From Legionella sp. (lineage in GTDB: Bacteria; Pseudomonadota; Gammaproteobacteria; Legionellales; Legionellaceae): a stretch of DNA of 64,000 bases. How positions within the stretch are numbered: position 1 is the first letter of the stretch; each line of letters opens with the position of its first letter. Positions 48,392 to 57,430 of this stretch are shown in pieces. A program made the translations under genes and the position numbers. The notes under the pieces are model-generated. The model had not been told where the DNA came from, did not search any database, and saw nothing but the letters and a program-made list of their open reading frames with translations. Where the stretch lies: positions 1 through 64,000 of the forward strand of contig PEQM01000034.1 of NCBI GenBank assembly GCA_002786205.1. Direction: 5' to 3'.

Positions 48392-49484
48392 GCTGTATAG
48401 TTAACCCTGCCGAATCAAAATTCTTTTCTTCATTCAGCCGAATTTGCAAGCCTACATTGTTCTTGGAATCTGCAAAATGAATGGCCTTTTCGCTAGAAAT
48501 TTTTCCTTCTTGATACAAATGCAATAAGGCTTGATCAAACGTTTGCATGCCTTGCTCTTTACTGCGAGACATCGCCTCTTTAATTTCTTCTACTTTTCCT
48601 TTTTCAATCAAGTCGGCAATGTAAGGCGTGTTTAATAAAATTTCTACCGCCGGGATGCGTTGGTTATCCATACCCGGTATCAGACGTAACGAAATGATTG
48701 CACGTAAATTTAACGACAAATCGGTCAGCACTTGCTGTTTTCCCTCTTCTGGAAAAAAATTCACAATGCGGTCTATAGCCTGGTTGGCATTATTCGCGTG
48801 CAAGGTAGACAAACACAAATGACCTGTTTCGGCGTAAGCTATTGCATACTTCATGGTAGCGCGATCTCTGATTTCCCCAATCAAAATGACATCAGGTGCT
48901 TCACGCATGGCATTTTTTAAGGCATTGTCATAGCTTAAAGTATCAATCCCCACTTCTCGCTGATTGACTATAGACTTCTTATGCTCATGAATAAATTCTA
49001 CGGGATCTTCAATGGTCAGAATATGACTGCGATGATTTTGATTACGATAATCTATCATCGATGCCAAGGTGGTTGATTTACCTGAACCGGTTGAACCCAC
49101 CACCAAGACCAATCCTCGCGGTTCTAAAATGACTTTTTGCAATAAAGAAGGCAGCTTTAACTCTTCAATACTTGGAATATGGCCTTTGATGTAACGCACC
49201 ACCATAGCCACTTCACCACACTGTTTAAAAAAGTTAATTCTGAAACGACCAGAACCTGCCACTGACAAAGCAATATTAAGCTCCAAGGTGGATTCAAATT
49301 CTTTTTGCTGAGAATCACTCATTAAAGAACGGGCAATTTCGGTCAATTGATGGGATTGAATGGCTGCGTGACCTATCGGCGAAGTTATGCCTTCAATTTT
49401 TATATGCGGAGGAGCCCCCACACTAAAAAACAAGTCAGAAGCACCTTTATCTACCATGAGTCTAAAAAAAGGAGTGATATCCAT
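48369..49484 (-). CDS. pilU: Type IV pilus retraction ATPase PilU
   Basis: Secretion-type hexameric ATPase that assists PilT in pilus retraction and twitching or DNA uptake. 371 residues, with MVDKGASDLFFSVGAPP at the N-terminus, Walker A GSTGSGKSTTLASMI, the Asp box EDPVEFIHEHKKS, Walker B VILIGEIRDRATM and the His box HLCLSTLHANNA. The DLFFS start and long C-terminus are those of PilU, not PilT. Together with comEC it points to a natural competence apparatus. Confidence 0.9.
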   Translation of the reverse strand: MDITPFFRLMVDKGASDLFFSVGAPPHIKIEGITSPIGHAAIQSHQLTEIARSLMSDSQQKEFESTLELNIALSVAGSGRFRINFFKQCGEVAMVVRYIKGHIPSIEELKLPSLLQKVILEPRGLVLVVGSTGSGKSTTLASMIDYRNQNHRSHILTIEDPVEFIHEHKKSIVNQREVGIDTLSYDNALKNAMREAPDVILIGEIRDRATMKYAIAYAETGHLCLSTLHANNANQAIDRIVNFFPEEGKQQVLTDLSLNLRAIISLRLIPGMDNQRIPAVEILLNTPYIADLIEKGKVEEIKEAMSRSKEQGMQTFDQALLHLYQEGKISSEKAIHFADSKNNVGLQIRLNEEKNFDSAGLTIQPDEDKKI

Positions 49485-49617
49485 AATAGGCTATACGTTA
49501 TTGGTCATACTATTAAGTCTAGTGTGATCTTCACCTTTTTCAATAAGACCACTCAAGACACGTGCATGCTTTGCTTTGTGGTATCTATTCACCATCTTTT
49601 ATATGATTTAGGAAGAA

Positions 49618-49678
49618 AAGTCAGATTTTCCATAATCATTTCGTGTCATCCCCACACGAGGATGACACAATCTGACTT
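49618..49678 (-). ncRNA. Nested stem-loop downstream of radA
   Basis: An outer 10-bp pair (AAGTCAGATT 49618-49627 with AATCTGACTT 49669-49678) encloses an inner 9-bp pair (GTGTCATCC 49643-49651 with GGATGACAC 49660-49668) and an 8-base loop. The inner and outer 3' arms abut, leaving a 15-base bulge on the other side. On the minus strand the structure begins 10 bases after the radA stop and is followed by TTCTTCC. It could be the terminator or 3' end stabiliser of radA, or a small structured RNA. Confidence 0.45.
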
Positions 49679-49687
49679 GTCAGGCCA

Positions 49688-51037
49688 TTACAGCTTATCT
49701 AAAACCTCACGCAAATATTTGACTGGTTCGATAATAAAATCCTCTTTCATCTGCTTGGGTGCATTGGCATAAGGCACAATGGCGCGCTTGAAACCATGTT
49801 TTTGCGCTTCTTTAATTCGCTCCTGCCCACATTGCACCGGACGAATTTCGCCAGCCAGCCCCACTTCACCAAAAATAATCGTATCCGTATCAAAAACTCT
49901 GTTGCGCAAACTGGAAACCACAGCAGCCAACAAAGCCAAATCACTCCCGGTTTCAGTAACCTTTACCCCGCCGACCACATTAATAAACACATCTTGATCA
50001 TACATGGCAATGCCACCATGACGATGTAATACAGCCAATAAAATAGCCAATCGGTTGTGTTCTAGCCCGGCAGTAATCCGTTTGGCTTGCTGGCCATGCG
50101 CCTCATCAACCAAAGCCTGAACCTCAACCAGCATGGGACGTGTGCCCTCCCAAGTCACCATGACCACACTACCCGGCGTAGGCTCTGGTTGTCGCGACAG
50201 AAAAATAGCAGAAGGGTTAGCCACTTCTTTAAGTCCTTTGTCGGTCATCGCAAACACACCCAGCTCATTAGCCGCACCAAATCGGTTTTTTATCGCTCTA
50301 ATGACTCGAAAACGACTGTCATTTTGTCCTTCAAAATACAATACACTGTCTACCATATGCTCCAAAACACGAGGACCTGCTAATGCGCCTTCTTTGGTCA
50401 CATGCCCCACTAAAAAAATAGCGGTCTGCGTCATTTTTGCATAGCGCACTAATTGAGCAGCTGATTCACGCACCTGACTCACACCACCCGGTGCGGAACT
50501 AATCGACTCCGTAAAAATCGTTTGTATAGAATCAATAACCAATACTTTGGGTTTTTCTTTCTGTGCATGGGCGATAATCGCCTCTACTTGCGTTTCAGCC
50601 AATAAACGAAGTCCGGCTGAGGGCAACCCCAACCGTTGAGCACGCATAGCCACTTGCTGTAAAGACTCTTCTCCTGTGACATACAATACCGCCTCTTGCT
50701 GCGATAAACTGGCCAGGGTTTGAATTAATAACGTAGACTTACCAATGCCAGGATCCCCGCCTATAAGGACTACTGATCCATAAACCAAGCCACCACCCAA
50801 GACACGATTTAGCTCACTTAAACCACAATCCAAACGTAATTCTTTATGAATAACGACGTCATTCACCGCCGTGATGACCGAACGTTGATTGGCCCACTGA
50901 CCACTGCGGGCTGAAGCTTTCGGCAGCAGACTTTCTTCTATAATAGAATTCCAAGCCTGACATTGCCCACATTGTCCAGCCCATTGTTTAAAAACGGCTG
51001 CACATTGAGAGCATACAAATTGTGTTTTTGTTTTCAT
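49688..51037 (-). CDS. radA: DNA repair protein RadA
   Basis: RecA-related hexameric helicase in recombination and branch migration, also needed in natural transformation. 449 residues from the ATG at 51037 (MKTKTQFVCSQC); an upstream start at 51070 adds a non-family leader. The zinc finger CSQC...CGQC, Walker A GGDPGIGKSTLLIQT, the KNRFGAANELGVF motif and the Lon-like C-terminal domain (TETGSDLALLAAVVSSL) are present. Monocistronic, ending at a nested stem-loop. Confidence 0.95.
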   Translation of the reverse strand: MKTKTQFVCSQCAAVFKQWAGQCGQCQAWNSIIEESLLPKASARSGQWANQRSVITAVNDVVIHKELRLDCGLSELNRVLGGGLVYGSVVLIGGDPGIGKSTLLIQTLASLSQQEAVLYVTGEESLQQVAMRAQRLGLPSAGLRLLAETQVEAIIAHAQKEKPKVLVIDSIQTIFTESISSAPGGVSQVRESAAQLVRYAKMTQTAIFLVGHVTKEGALAGPRVLEHMVDSVLYFEGQNDSRFRVIRAIKNRFGAANELGVFAMTDKGLKEVANPSAIFLSRQPEPTPGSVVMVTWEGTRPMLVEVQALVDEAHGQQAKRITAGLEHNRLAILLAVLHRHGGIAMYDQDVFINVVGGVKVTETGSDLALLAAVVSSLRNRVFDTDTIIFGEVGLAGEIRPVQCGQERIKEAQKHGFKRAIVPYANAPKQMKEDFIIEPVKYLREVLDKL

Positions 51038-51443
51038 CTCGAACCTTATCTGTTCAACACCCGATACCAATGCTTATTTTTTAAAAATCTGTGAAGAAGA
51101 ACAAGTCGCAAAATTGCTTTGCAAGTCAGATTTATCCCACAAGAACTCGTCTACATCAATTTGTCCCAATATAGCATGCCTTAACAAAGGAGTAACCACG
51201 AGTTTTTTGAACAGCCACCATCGAAGGTTCATTGTAAAACAGGGGAAAATGCTGGTCAGTACACAGCAGAAAGCCTTTCATCGCTTCAGAATTTTTTTTT
51301 ATAATGCGGCCTGCATACTCAAAAAAGCAAACCTAGTCCAAGTAATTTACCCAATACCATCAGCCCTTCTACACATCGTGCATTGCCAAGCTGGTGCTTA
51401 GCTCAGTATAATCGGTGCTATTATTCCATCATGAAGACATCGC
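51038..51443. other. Intergenic region between radA and xseB
   Basis: About 400 bases that must hold divergent promoters. A 95-codon open frame at 51114-51401 lacks a credible start signal and family features and is not called. An A/T tract at 51290-51304 followed by TATAAT-like bases could be a promoter. No confirmed RNA gene. Confidence 0.45.
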
Positions 51444-51656
51444 ATGAGCAAAGCCATTCAATTTGAACAATCCATTAATGAATTGGAAAACATAGTCAAA
51501 CAGTTAGAAAAAGGCGAATTAACGCTGGAAGATTCTTTGGCACAATTTGAAAAAGGCATTGGCCTGGCTAGAAATTGCCAAACGATTCTTGCTCAAGCCG
51601 AACAAAAAATAGAACAATTAAGCCAAAAGCCAAAGGATGATTCAAACTGTGATTGA
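51444..51656 (+). CDS. xseB: Exodeoxyribonuclease VII small subunit
   Basis: Small subunit that partners XseA to degrade single-stranded DNA. 70 residues with the family signature [20 protein letters not shown], then [24 protein letters not shown]. It overlaps the ispA start by 20 bases, the usual xseB-ispA arrangement. Confidence 0.95.
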   Translation: MSKAIQFEQSINELENIVKQLEKGELTLEDSLAQFEKGIGLARNCQTILAQAEQKIEQLSQKPKDDSNCD

Positions 51657-52533
51657 TTTCTATGTGCAGCGTCATGAAGGCGTTCTTAAACAGCTCTTGC
51701 AACAAAGCAATATCCCTGCGCCTTTAATTCGGGAAGCAACTGAATACTGCCTGTTCCCTGGCGGCAAACGAATCAGACCCGTCTTGACTTATTTGGCAGG
51801 TGCTTTATGTGATGTTCCCTTACCTGTTATCGATGTGATTGCCGTAGCTATTGAATTAACTCATTGTTACTCGCTCATCCATGACGATTTACCAGCCATG
51901 GACAATGATGATTTTCGGCGAGGCAAGCCCAGCTGTCATAAGCAATTTGATGAAGCCACTGCCATCTTGACGGGTGATGGCATGCAAGTATTGGCTATTG
52001 AGTTGTTGCTAAAACACCTGACGCCCTTATTAAACGCCAAAGCCTTAATCCAGGTCACTCAAGAACTACTCAAAGCAAGTGGCACCCAAGGCATGATCAG
52101 TGGGCAAAGTTTTGATTTATCGGAGCTATCAAAAAAACAGGTTAACGAAGAGCGCTTGCAATACATTCATGAGTTAAAAACAGGACGATTAATCAGTGCC
52201 TGCTTTACTATGGTATTGGCAGCTCAATCAAATCTTGCGTTCGCATTACAAAATCAACTACTCACTTATGCTCATCACTTGGGACTGGTATTTCAAATTC
52301 AGGATGACTATCTGGATCATTATGCCTCTTTGCATTATTTGGGTAAAAACCGCGCCTCAGATGCCAGTAATGCCAAAAGCACTTATGCCTCCTTGTTTTG
52401 CAAAGACGAATTAGAGGAGAAAATTAATACCCATTACAACCATGCTTTGGATTGCTTGCACGCTTTTGGTGACAAAGCTCATGATCTGATCACCTTAACA
52501 ATAAAGTTACGCCAACGCAGCCAGAGCCAATGA
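51637..52533 (+). CDS. ispA: Geranyl/farnesyl diphosphate synthase
   Basis: Short-chain polyprenyl synthase for quinones and undecaprenyl lipid carriers. 298 residues with the first Asp-rich motif in [20 protein letters not shown] and the second in [23 protein letters not shown] near residue 45 binds isopentenyl diphosphate. The start is inside xseB. No dxs gene follows, unlike in E. coli; a dispersed repeat starts 5 bases after the stop. Confidence 0.94.
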   Translation: MIQTVIDFYVQRHEGVLKQLLQQSNIPAPLIREATEYCLFPGGKRIRPVLTYLAGALCDVPLPVIDVIAVAIELTHCYSLIHDDLPAMDNDDFRRGKPSCHKQFDEATAILTGDGMQVLAIELLLKHLTPLLNAKALIQVTQELLKASGTQGMISGQSFDLSELSKKQVNEERLQYIHELKTGRLISACFTMVLAAQSNLAFALQNQLLTYAHHLGLVFQIQDDYLDHYASLHYLGKNRASDASNAKSTYASLFCKDELEEKINTHYNHALDCLHAFGDKAHDLITLTIKLRQRSQSQ

Positions 52534-52537
52534 AAGT

Positions 52538-52587
52538 CTAGGGCATGTTTGACCATTGCTCCCCAGCGCCTACCTTCCTCGGCTTGG
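52538..52587 (+). repeat. Dispersed repeat, copy A, after ispA
   Basis: This stretch, starting CTAGGGCATG and continuing through GACCATT, TCCCCAGCGCCTA and TCGGCTTG, is closely similar to the complement of 55779-55826. It begins 5 bases after the ispA stop. Roughly 30 of the first 34 bases agree, with one extra T in this copy. The rest up to 52690 holds the pair GAGGTATACCGC and GCGGTATCCTC, itself a nearly perfect inverted repeat. Confidence 0.8.
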
Positions 52588-52925
52588 GAGAGGTATACCG
52601 CAATCCAATGTGACCTGAAAGAAGTGTTCCTAGAAATATTAGATCTCACCAGTTGACGCGGTATCCTCAATGTTTTCAATCAACTTTTCTCGCTTTGTTT
52701 GCGAAAAAAAAATTGTTCAAGGTATCTCTGTCTTGACCATAGATGATACGCAGCAGCTTGTTACTATTTGCATGTATGAAAAATAAGATAATACCTATCA
52801 CTATACGATTTATTCTATCGGTTTTATCGATATTACAGTGCTTGAAAAGCATATGTCCTCGTTATTTAAATTCTTTTACGTGTTAAACTTTGATCATCCC
52901 AAGCCTTGATGAAGGAATAAATTTT

Positions 52926-53309
52926 ATGGCCATCGAACTTAATCATACAATTATCCAAGCCAAAGATGCAGAGATTTCCGCGAAATTTTTAGCAGAAATA
53001 TTGGGTCTACCCTCCCCTACGCGATTCGGCCCCTTTATTGTGGTTAAAACTAATAATGGGGTGAGCCTTGATTTCAGAACAACAGCAGGTGAAATTAAAT
53101 CACGACATTTTGCGTTTCTTGTCAGCGAGCAAGAATTTGATGAAATTTTTAATCGTATCACACACAAAAAACTGAACTATTGGGCTGATCCTGGGCAAAC
53201 GAAACCACAACAAATTAATCATAACGATGGTGGACGTGGCTGCTATTTTCTCGATCCTGATGGCCATTTTCTTGAAATCATTACACGCCCTTATGGCAGT
53301 GCCAATTAA
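52926..53309 (+). CDS. VOC (glyoxalase/bleomycin resistance) family protein
   Basis: Single vicinal-oxygen-chelate domain of 127 residues from the ATG at 52926, which has AAGGAA 8 bases upstream. The two beta-alpha-beta modules are visible: AIELNHTIIQAKDAEISAKF at the start and GRGCYFLDPDGHFLEIITRP at the end, with His7 and Glu as likely metal ligands. The substrate is unknown; similar proteins include lactoylglutathione lyases and dioxygenases. It is a single gene flanked by the dispersed repeat. Confidence 0.85.
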   Translation: MAIELNHTIIQAKDAEISAKFLAEILGLPSPTRFGPFIVVKTNNGVSLDFRTTAGEIKSRHFAFLVSEQEFDEIFNRITHKKLNYWADPGQTKPQQINHNDGGRGCYFLDPDGHFLEIITRPYGSAN

Positions 53310-53796
53310 CATTCATCGCAATGTTCTTGAGTAATCAGATCAAATAAGAAGGGATGATGTGGGAGCAGGCACTAAAACGAACCGATGTCAACAAAACACC
53401 CCTGCTTGCAGCTCAGCGCTGGGAAAAAACATATGGGCCAAAAACAACTGGAGCGACGATTCAGCCGCTCCTGAGGGAAATGAGAAGAAACGGTGCAGTA
53501 AGAGCATCCGGGATCTATTGCCGGTTGTTTGAGAAGTTTTTTTTGCATTGGTTTAAGAAATGCTGATGCATCCCATTTTACAGGATCGCCACTCGCCTCT
53601 CCATCATTAATTAGCTGGCGTCATTGTTAAAGTTTAGATGCTGCTTGTTTTTAACCAAAGTTTGGTAGGCTGCATGGTCTCTTTAAAGTGCTCAATGAGA
53701 CAGGTAGATAAATGACCTGTTTAGTATTTATATTGCCAAATAGTATCGAACTAAAGCGCGTTCACTTAAAATATATTACTCTTGAAAAAAAATAGC
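53310..53796. other. Intergenic region between VOC gene and argR
   Basis: Nearly 490 bases with no clear gene. A 70-codon open frame at 53354-53566 starts only 1-2 bases after a purine run and matches no family I know, so it is probably a decayed gene or chance. No terminator with a T-run is visible. Confidence 0.4.
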
Positions 53797-54258
53797 TTAT
53801 AAATTAAGCAATTCACTAATTTTATTAATGATCAATGCGATCTGCGCATTGCATTTCGCGGCAATAAAAATCGTATCATCGCCCGCAATGGTTCCTAATA
53901 TGTCTAGATTAATCCGATGCTGATCAATAATTCGAGCCACCATTGAAGCAGCACCCGGCGTGGTATGAATAATAATTAACGTTTCATTGGATGAAATGTC
54001 TAATACCCATTGTTTAATTAACGCTTTTTCTTGAGTGGTGGTTAATTCGTGAATCAATCCTGTTTCATAAGGCAAACGATAATGGGTTTTACCGTCCTGA
54101 TGAATCACTTTGACTGCGCCAATTTGATGTAATAAGCGAGAAATCTTTGGTTGACTGATCACGATCCCTACCCGTTCCAACGCATGGCGAATTTCAATTT
54201 GTGTCCTTGCATTACCTTCTAAAAGAATTTCTCGCAGCACATGGGTTGTGGATTGCAT
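53797..54258 (-). CDS. argR: Arginine repressor
   Basis: Hexameric arginine-sensing transcription factor of 153 residues. The start at 54258 gives MQSTTHVLREILLEG; a longer frame adds a foreign leader. The winged-helix domain has the recognition helix ISQPKISRLLHQIGAVKV, and the C-terminal domain the arginine-binding GTIAGDDTIFIAAK. ArgR in L. pneumophila is reported to act on gene expression inside host cells. A double ARG box lies in the gap before the divergent membrane gene, so autoregulation and control of that gene are likely. Confidence 0.93.
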   Translation of the reverse strand: MQSTTHVLREILLEGNARTQIEIRHALERVGIVISQPKISRLLHQIGAVKVIHQDGKTHYRLPYETGLIHELTTTQEKALIKQWVLDISSNETLIIIHTTPGAASMVARIIDQHRINLDILGTIAGDDTIFIAAKCNAQIALIINKISELLNL

Positions 54259-54323
54259 CAGCGACTCCAGGGAAAACAGTGGATTTATCTTATCACAAAT
54301 CCGATGGCAAAAAAATATTTCTA

Positions 54324-54352
54324 TTGACCACAATGAATAATTATTCTAATAT
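54324..54352 (+). promoter_or_regulatory. Sigma-70 promoter of membrane-protein gene
   Basis: TTGACC (54324-54329), a 17-base spacer and TAATAT (54347-54352) match the -35 and -10 consensus. Transcription would start near 54359, inside the second ARG box and about 29 bases before the ATG. Confidence 0.8.
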
Positions 54353-54370
54353 ATGGAATAATTATTCATT
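54332..54370. promoter_or_regulatory. Paired ARG boxes (ArgR operator)
   Basis: Two 18-base boxes at 54332-54349 and 54353-54370 share the core GAATAATTATTC and are separated by 3 bases, so their centres are 21 bases (two turns) apart. This is the canonical geometry for a hexamer of ArgR. The first box covers the promoter spacer and the second the start site, which predicts repression by occlusion. Confidence 0.85.
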
Positions 54371-54387
54371 CGTAAAGGAGCATTTTC

Positions 54388-55611
54388 ATGAGCATCACTC
54401 TGGGTAAAAAAACCAAAAAAATCTTGGCTTATCTTATCTCTGTGTTAGGTGCATTAGGGAACGCTTTGCAAAATTATATTGCTGTGGATCTTTTCATTAA
54501 AGGCATCGTCGGTGGCGCACTTAGCTTAAGTCGTGTGTTTGCAGGGTTTAGGCAAATTATGGCCTTGGGTCTTGGTGGTTTCTGTAGTGGTATGGTGAAT
54601 TTTTTTATTAATGTTGAGCTATTGGAAGGATTTTTAGAACGGATCACACGAAATAAACCAGACACGCCACTCCATGGATGGGTTAAATTTAGTTATTATG
54701 CCGGAATATTTGTTTTTGTTGTCACTGGTCTTTTATTTGGAGCGACCGCATTTACCATTGGTATGGCCACACCCATGGCCGCATTAGCCGTAGCATCAGG
54801 TGTTTTCGTGGCGATAATTATGACCATTCAAGAAGTCGAAACCTGGTTGCAAGGTTTTGATGATCCGAAGGTACAAGAAAAAACAAGCTTAAAAGACATT
54901 TTCCTGGAATGGAAATCATCATTAACACCCGGAAAGATATTAGGCCATGTGATTGCCGCAGGAAATGTAATTGCATTAAGTTTATTGTTTACCTTAGGTT
55001 TGGCCGAAGTTTTAATCGCGCTTCACGTAGCAGCACTGCCTGCATTTATTATTGGCGTGTCGATTTCATTCACGTTTGGCGCCTTTACCGAATTTTACTT
55101 TTACAATTTCTTTTTGGCGAAATTTTGTGACCAGTTAAGTGAAAAGTGGCAAGCGATGAAAGCGACGACTTATGCTCCTTTTGGAATTTTTTTTATCGCA
55201 AGCAATGCAATGGTTAATGCTGCATTGACCTACTCTGGAGTAGGGTTGCTAACAGAATTATTGGTCGCGGCAGGGATTGGATTGCCTCCAATTGGATTAA
55301 TCATTGGTTTATGCGCAATATCTGCCTTTTTTGCAGGAAGTGCATCGTTACTGTTAGGCATAGACTTTTGGATTAGAAAAATGACCAAAGCAGAGGACAG
55401 CGTAGCCTCGATGGTTCCAATGCCAATGAACAATGCATCAAAGATTAAGGCTGCAAATGATGAGGTACCGTATGTAAGCTTAGGAACCAGTTTTTTTCAT
55501 TCGTCAAAAAAGGAGCACATTATTGCATTAGCGAAAAAGACGAGTGATGCAACTGAAAATGAGGTGGATAACGCCGAGCTCAATTGTCCGCGATACGCCC
55601 TAAATGGTTAA
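54388..55611 (+). CDS. ArgR-controlled multi-pass membrane protein, unknown
   Basis: Not recognised. 407 residues with about eight to ten hydrophobic segments between residues 12 and 330 rich in Gly, Ala and Phe, a loop with charged residues near 155-185 (EVETWLQGFDDPKVQEKTS), and a soluble C-terminal 80 residues (about 330-407) rich in Lys, Glu, Asn and Ala. AAAGGAG precedes the ATG by about 9 bases. Its promoter overlaps a double ARG box, so it should respond to arginine level, unusual for an orphan. It could be an amino acid exporter/importer or a membrane-inserted effector; no transporter motif is recognised. Confidence 0.75.
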   Translation: MSITLGKKTKKILAYLISVLGALGNALQNYIAVDLFIKGIVGGALSLSRVFAGFRQIMALGLGGFCSGMVNFFINVELLEGFLERITRNKPDTPLHGWVKFSYYAGIFVFVVTGLLFGATAFTIGMATPMAALAVASGVFVAIIMTIQEVETWLQGFDDPKVQEKTSLKDIFLEWKSSLTPGKILGHVIAAGNVIALSLLFTLGLAEVLIALHVAALPAFIIGVSISFTFGAFTEFYFYNFFLAKFCDQLSEKWQAMKATTYAPFGIFFIASNAMVNAALTYSGVGLLTELLVAAGIGLPPIGLIIGLCAISAFFAGSASLLLGIDFWIRKMTKAEDSVASMVPMPMNNASKIKAANDEVPYVSLGTSFFHSSKKEHIIALAKKTSDATENEVDNAELNCPRYALNG

Positions 55612-55778
55612 AATGCTTTGAAGCGCTATCCAGGCTAGCTAATTGCTCGCCGTGAAAAGCGCTTTGAAAATTGGTCTAAGCAGTGGAAATTCAATTTCAT
55701 TGAGAAAATGAATCCTGCCTGGGAGGATTGATACGAAGACTTTTGTTCTTCATTGAGCATTTTCCTGGATGCCTCGGA

Positions 55779-55826
55779 CAAGCCGAGACACCTAGGCGCT
55801 GGGGAATAATGGTCAACACGCTCTAG
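55779..55826 (-). repeat. Dispersed repeat, copy B, after bioC
   Basis: Read on the minus strand this begins CTAGAGCGTGTTGACC and goes on with ATTCCCCAGCGCCTA and TCGGCTTG, matching copy A at 52538-52587. Its first bases include the bioC stop codon. On the plus strand it also has a small hairpin CTCGG / CCGAG. Confidence 0.8.
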
Positions 55827-56689
55827 TCCTCGCTGCGTTTATTAATTTTAATACTGTTGACGGGAATATATGCTTCTACACCTTGCGCAATCTTTTGACG
55901 CGTTCCTTTCCAGGCATGACCATAGACCACTTCATAGGTTAAAGGATATTTGCCTTCTTTCGTCTTTAACTCATCATAATGTTCAGCAAAAGAGCGCCAG
56001 GCACTTTTGCCGGTTAAGCCAGGATTTCGCTGTGGGTTAATGTTTTTAACCCCTTGATTTTTTAAACTTTTGATTAAATGAGGCAAGGACTCATAATGCA
56101 AAGTCAAACGTTCCATATCCACAACAGGATCAATCAAATACTCTTTTTGCAAACAATCACCCACATCATGCATATCAGGAAAAAAATTGGTATGCATGTA
56201 GTCATCCGCATCGGCCCAACTGGCAGTTAATTCTTTAAAGGTATCAGGCCCCAAGGTGGTAAACATCAAGCAACCCTTGGCACTCATCACTCGATTCAAT
56301 TCTCGAATAACCAACTCTAAAGAGGCACTCCAATGAATCACCTGATTGGCAAAGACCAAATCAAACATGCCCTGTTGAAAGGGTAAATGATGCATGTCAG
56401 CCAAGCATAAAGACCACTTACGACGCCAGGTTTGTTTTTTTCGCGCTTCATGCAGCATGTGCTGTGCCAAATCAACACCAATAATTCGTGCCTTGGGGTA
56501 TAGCTTGGCCAATTCCTGTGAAAAAAAGCCAGAGCCGCACCCTAAATCCAAAATGTAGCGTGGATTGAGCTTAATGTAGTGCAAACGCTCTAACAAGCGA
56601 GTACCAATCTCGCTTTGCACTTTAGCAGCCTGTTCATAAGTACGAGCTTGCTTATTAAAAGACTTGATAATTTCGTTGAGGACAGCCAT
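55823..56689 (-). CDS. bioC: Malonyl-ACP O-methyltransferase BioC
   Basis: Methylates malonyl-ACP to start pimelate synthesis for biotin. 288 residues: N-terminal IIKSFNKQARTYEQAAKVQSEIG, typical of BioC, motif I ILDLGCGSGFFSQELAK, IGVDLAQHML and FANQVIHWSASL. The other bio genes are not adjacent. The stop codon lies inside the dispersed repeat, so its very C-terminus may have been shaped by repeat insertion. It is divergent from comF. Confidence 0.88.
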   Translation of the reverse strand: MAVLNEIIKSFNKQARTYEQAAKVQSEIGTRLLERLHYIKLNPRYILDLGCGSGFFSQELAKLYPKARIIGVDLAQHMLHEARKKQTWRRKWSLCLADMHHLPFQQGMFDLVFANQVIHWSASLELVIRELNRVMSAKGCLMFTTLGPDTFKELTASWADADDYMHTNFFPDMHDVGDCLQKEYLIDPVVDMERLTLHYESLPHLIKSLKNQGVKNINPQRNPGLTGKSAWRSFAEHYDELKTKEGKYPLTYEVVYGHAWKGTRQKIAQGVEAYIPVNSIKINKRSED

Positions 56690-56725
56690 TATAAAACCGG
56701 AAAAAAATTAAGGAATCCAACGCTC

Positions 56726-57430
56726 ATGCGCCATAAGCTTTCTAGTATAGCACAGAAGATGCATCTGCCTACTTTATGTGTTTTATGCCGACAATTTCAT
56801 AAAGACAACATGGCCGTTTGTAAAGACTGCATTGCTTTTTTCCCGACCCTGACGCATGGCTGCTCTTTATGCGCTTATCCATTGCCACAAAGCCATCATC
56901 CCATTTGTGGTCATTGCATTAAAAATCCACCCTGGTTTAATCAAACCATCACCATGTATCCCTTTATTGAACCTTTACGTGGCTTATTGCATCGTTTTAA
57001 ATATAAGAATGGACTTTACTTGAGTTCATTCTTTGGTCAACTGATTTTAAATGGCTGGCAAAAAAGACAAACCCCTTTGCCGCAATGCTTCATTCCGGTG
57101 CCTATGCATCCTAAAAAAATCCGCACCCGAGGATTTAATCAAACCGTGTTGTTAGCACGATTCTTATCTCGGCAGTTACATATCCCCTATTACCTCGATT
57201 TGTGTCAAAAAACCATCCACACCCAGCCGCAAATGGAGCTAGATAAACGCAAGCGAGCAAGTAACATGCAACAGGCATTTCGAGTAAATCCGCAGCACCA
57301 TACTCATATTGCCTTAATTGATGATTTGTTAACCACTGGTAATACTGCCAATCAACTCGCCAAACAATTCAAGCAAGCAGGCGCTCAGACTGTTGAAGTC
57401 TGGTGCAGCGCCCGTGCCATTAACTCATAA
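56726..57430 (+). CDS. comF: ComF family phosphoribosyltransferase-like protein
   Basis: Competence-associated protein of about 234 residues (ATG at 56726; a second ATG at 56759 is possible). It has a zinc finger of four CxxC pairs (CVLC, CKDC, CSLC, CGHC) and a phosphoribosyltransferase fold with PRPP loop IALIDDLLTTGNTANQLA. ComF is needed for late steps of transformation in several bacteria. With comEC, radA and pilU in this window, most of a DNA uptake path is represented. It is convergent with the M50 protease, overlapping 11 bases. Confidence 0.9.
   Translation: MRHKLSSIAQKMHLPTLCVLCRQFHKDNMAVCKDCIAFFPTLTHGCSLCAYPLPQSHHPICGHCIKNPPWFNQTITMYPFIEPLRGLLHRFKYKNGLYLSSFFGQLILNGWQKRQTPLPQCFIPVPMHPKKIRTRGFNQTVLLARFLSRQLHIPYYLDLCQKTIHTQPQMELDKRKRASNMQQAFRVNPQHHTHIALIDDLLTTGNTANQLAKQFKQAGAQTVEVWCSARAINS

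Noticed and set aside
51114-51401. 95-codon open frame between radA and xseB
   Set aside because: Non-ATG start without a ribosome-binding site, no family features, and composition unlike neighbouring genes.
51385-51430. tRNA-like string TTAGCTCAGTATAAT
   Set aside because: It resembles a tRNA D-arm, but no acceptor pairing and no T-arm GGTTCGAATCC-like sequence follow, so it is taken as chance.
53354-53566. 70-codon open frame between VOC gene and argR
   Set aside because: Purine run abuts the start, no known family, unusual composition; at best a decayed gene.
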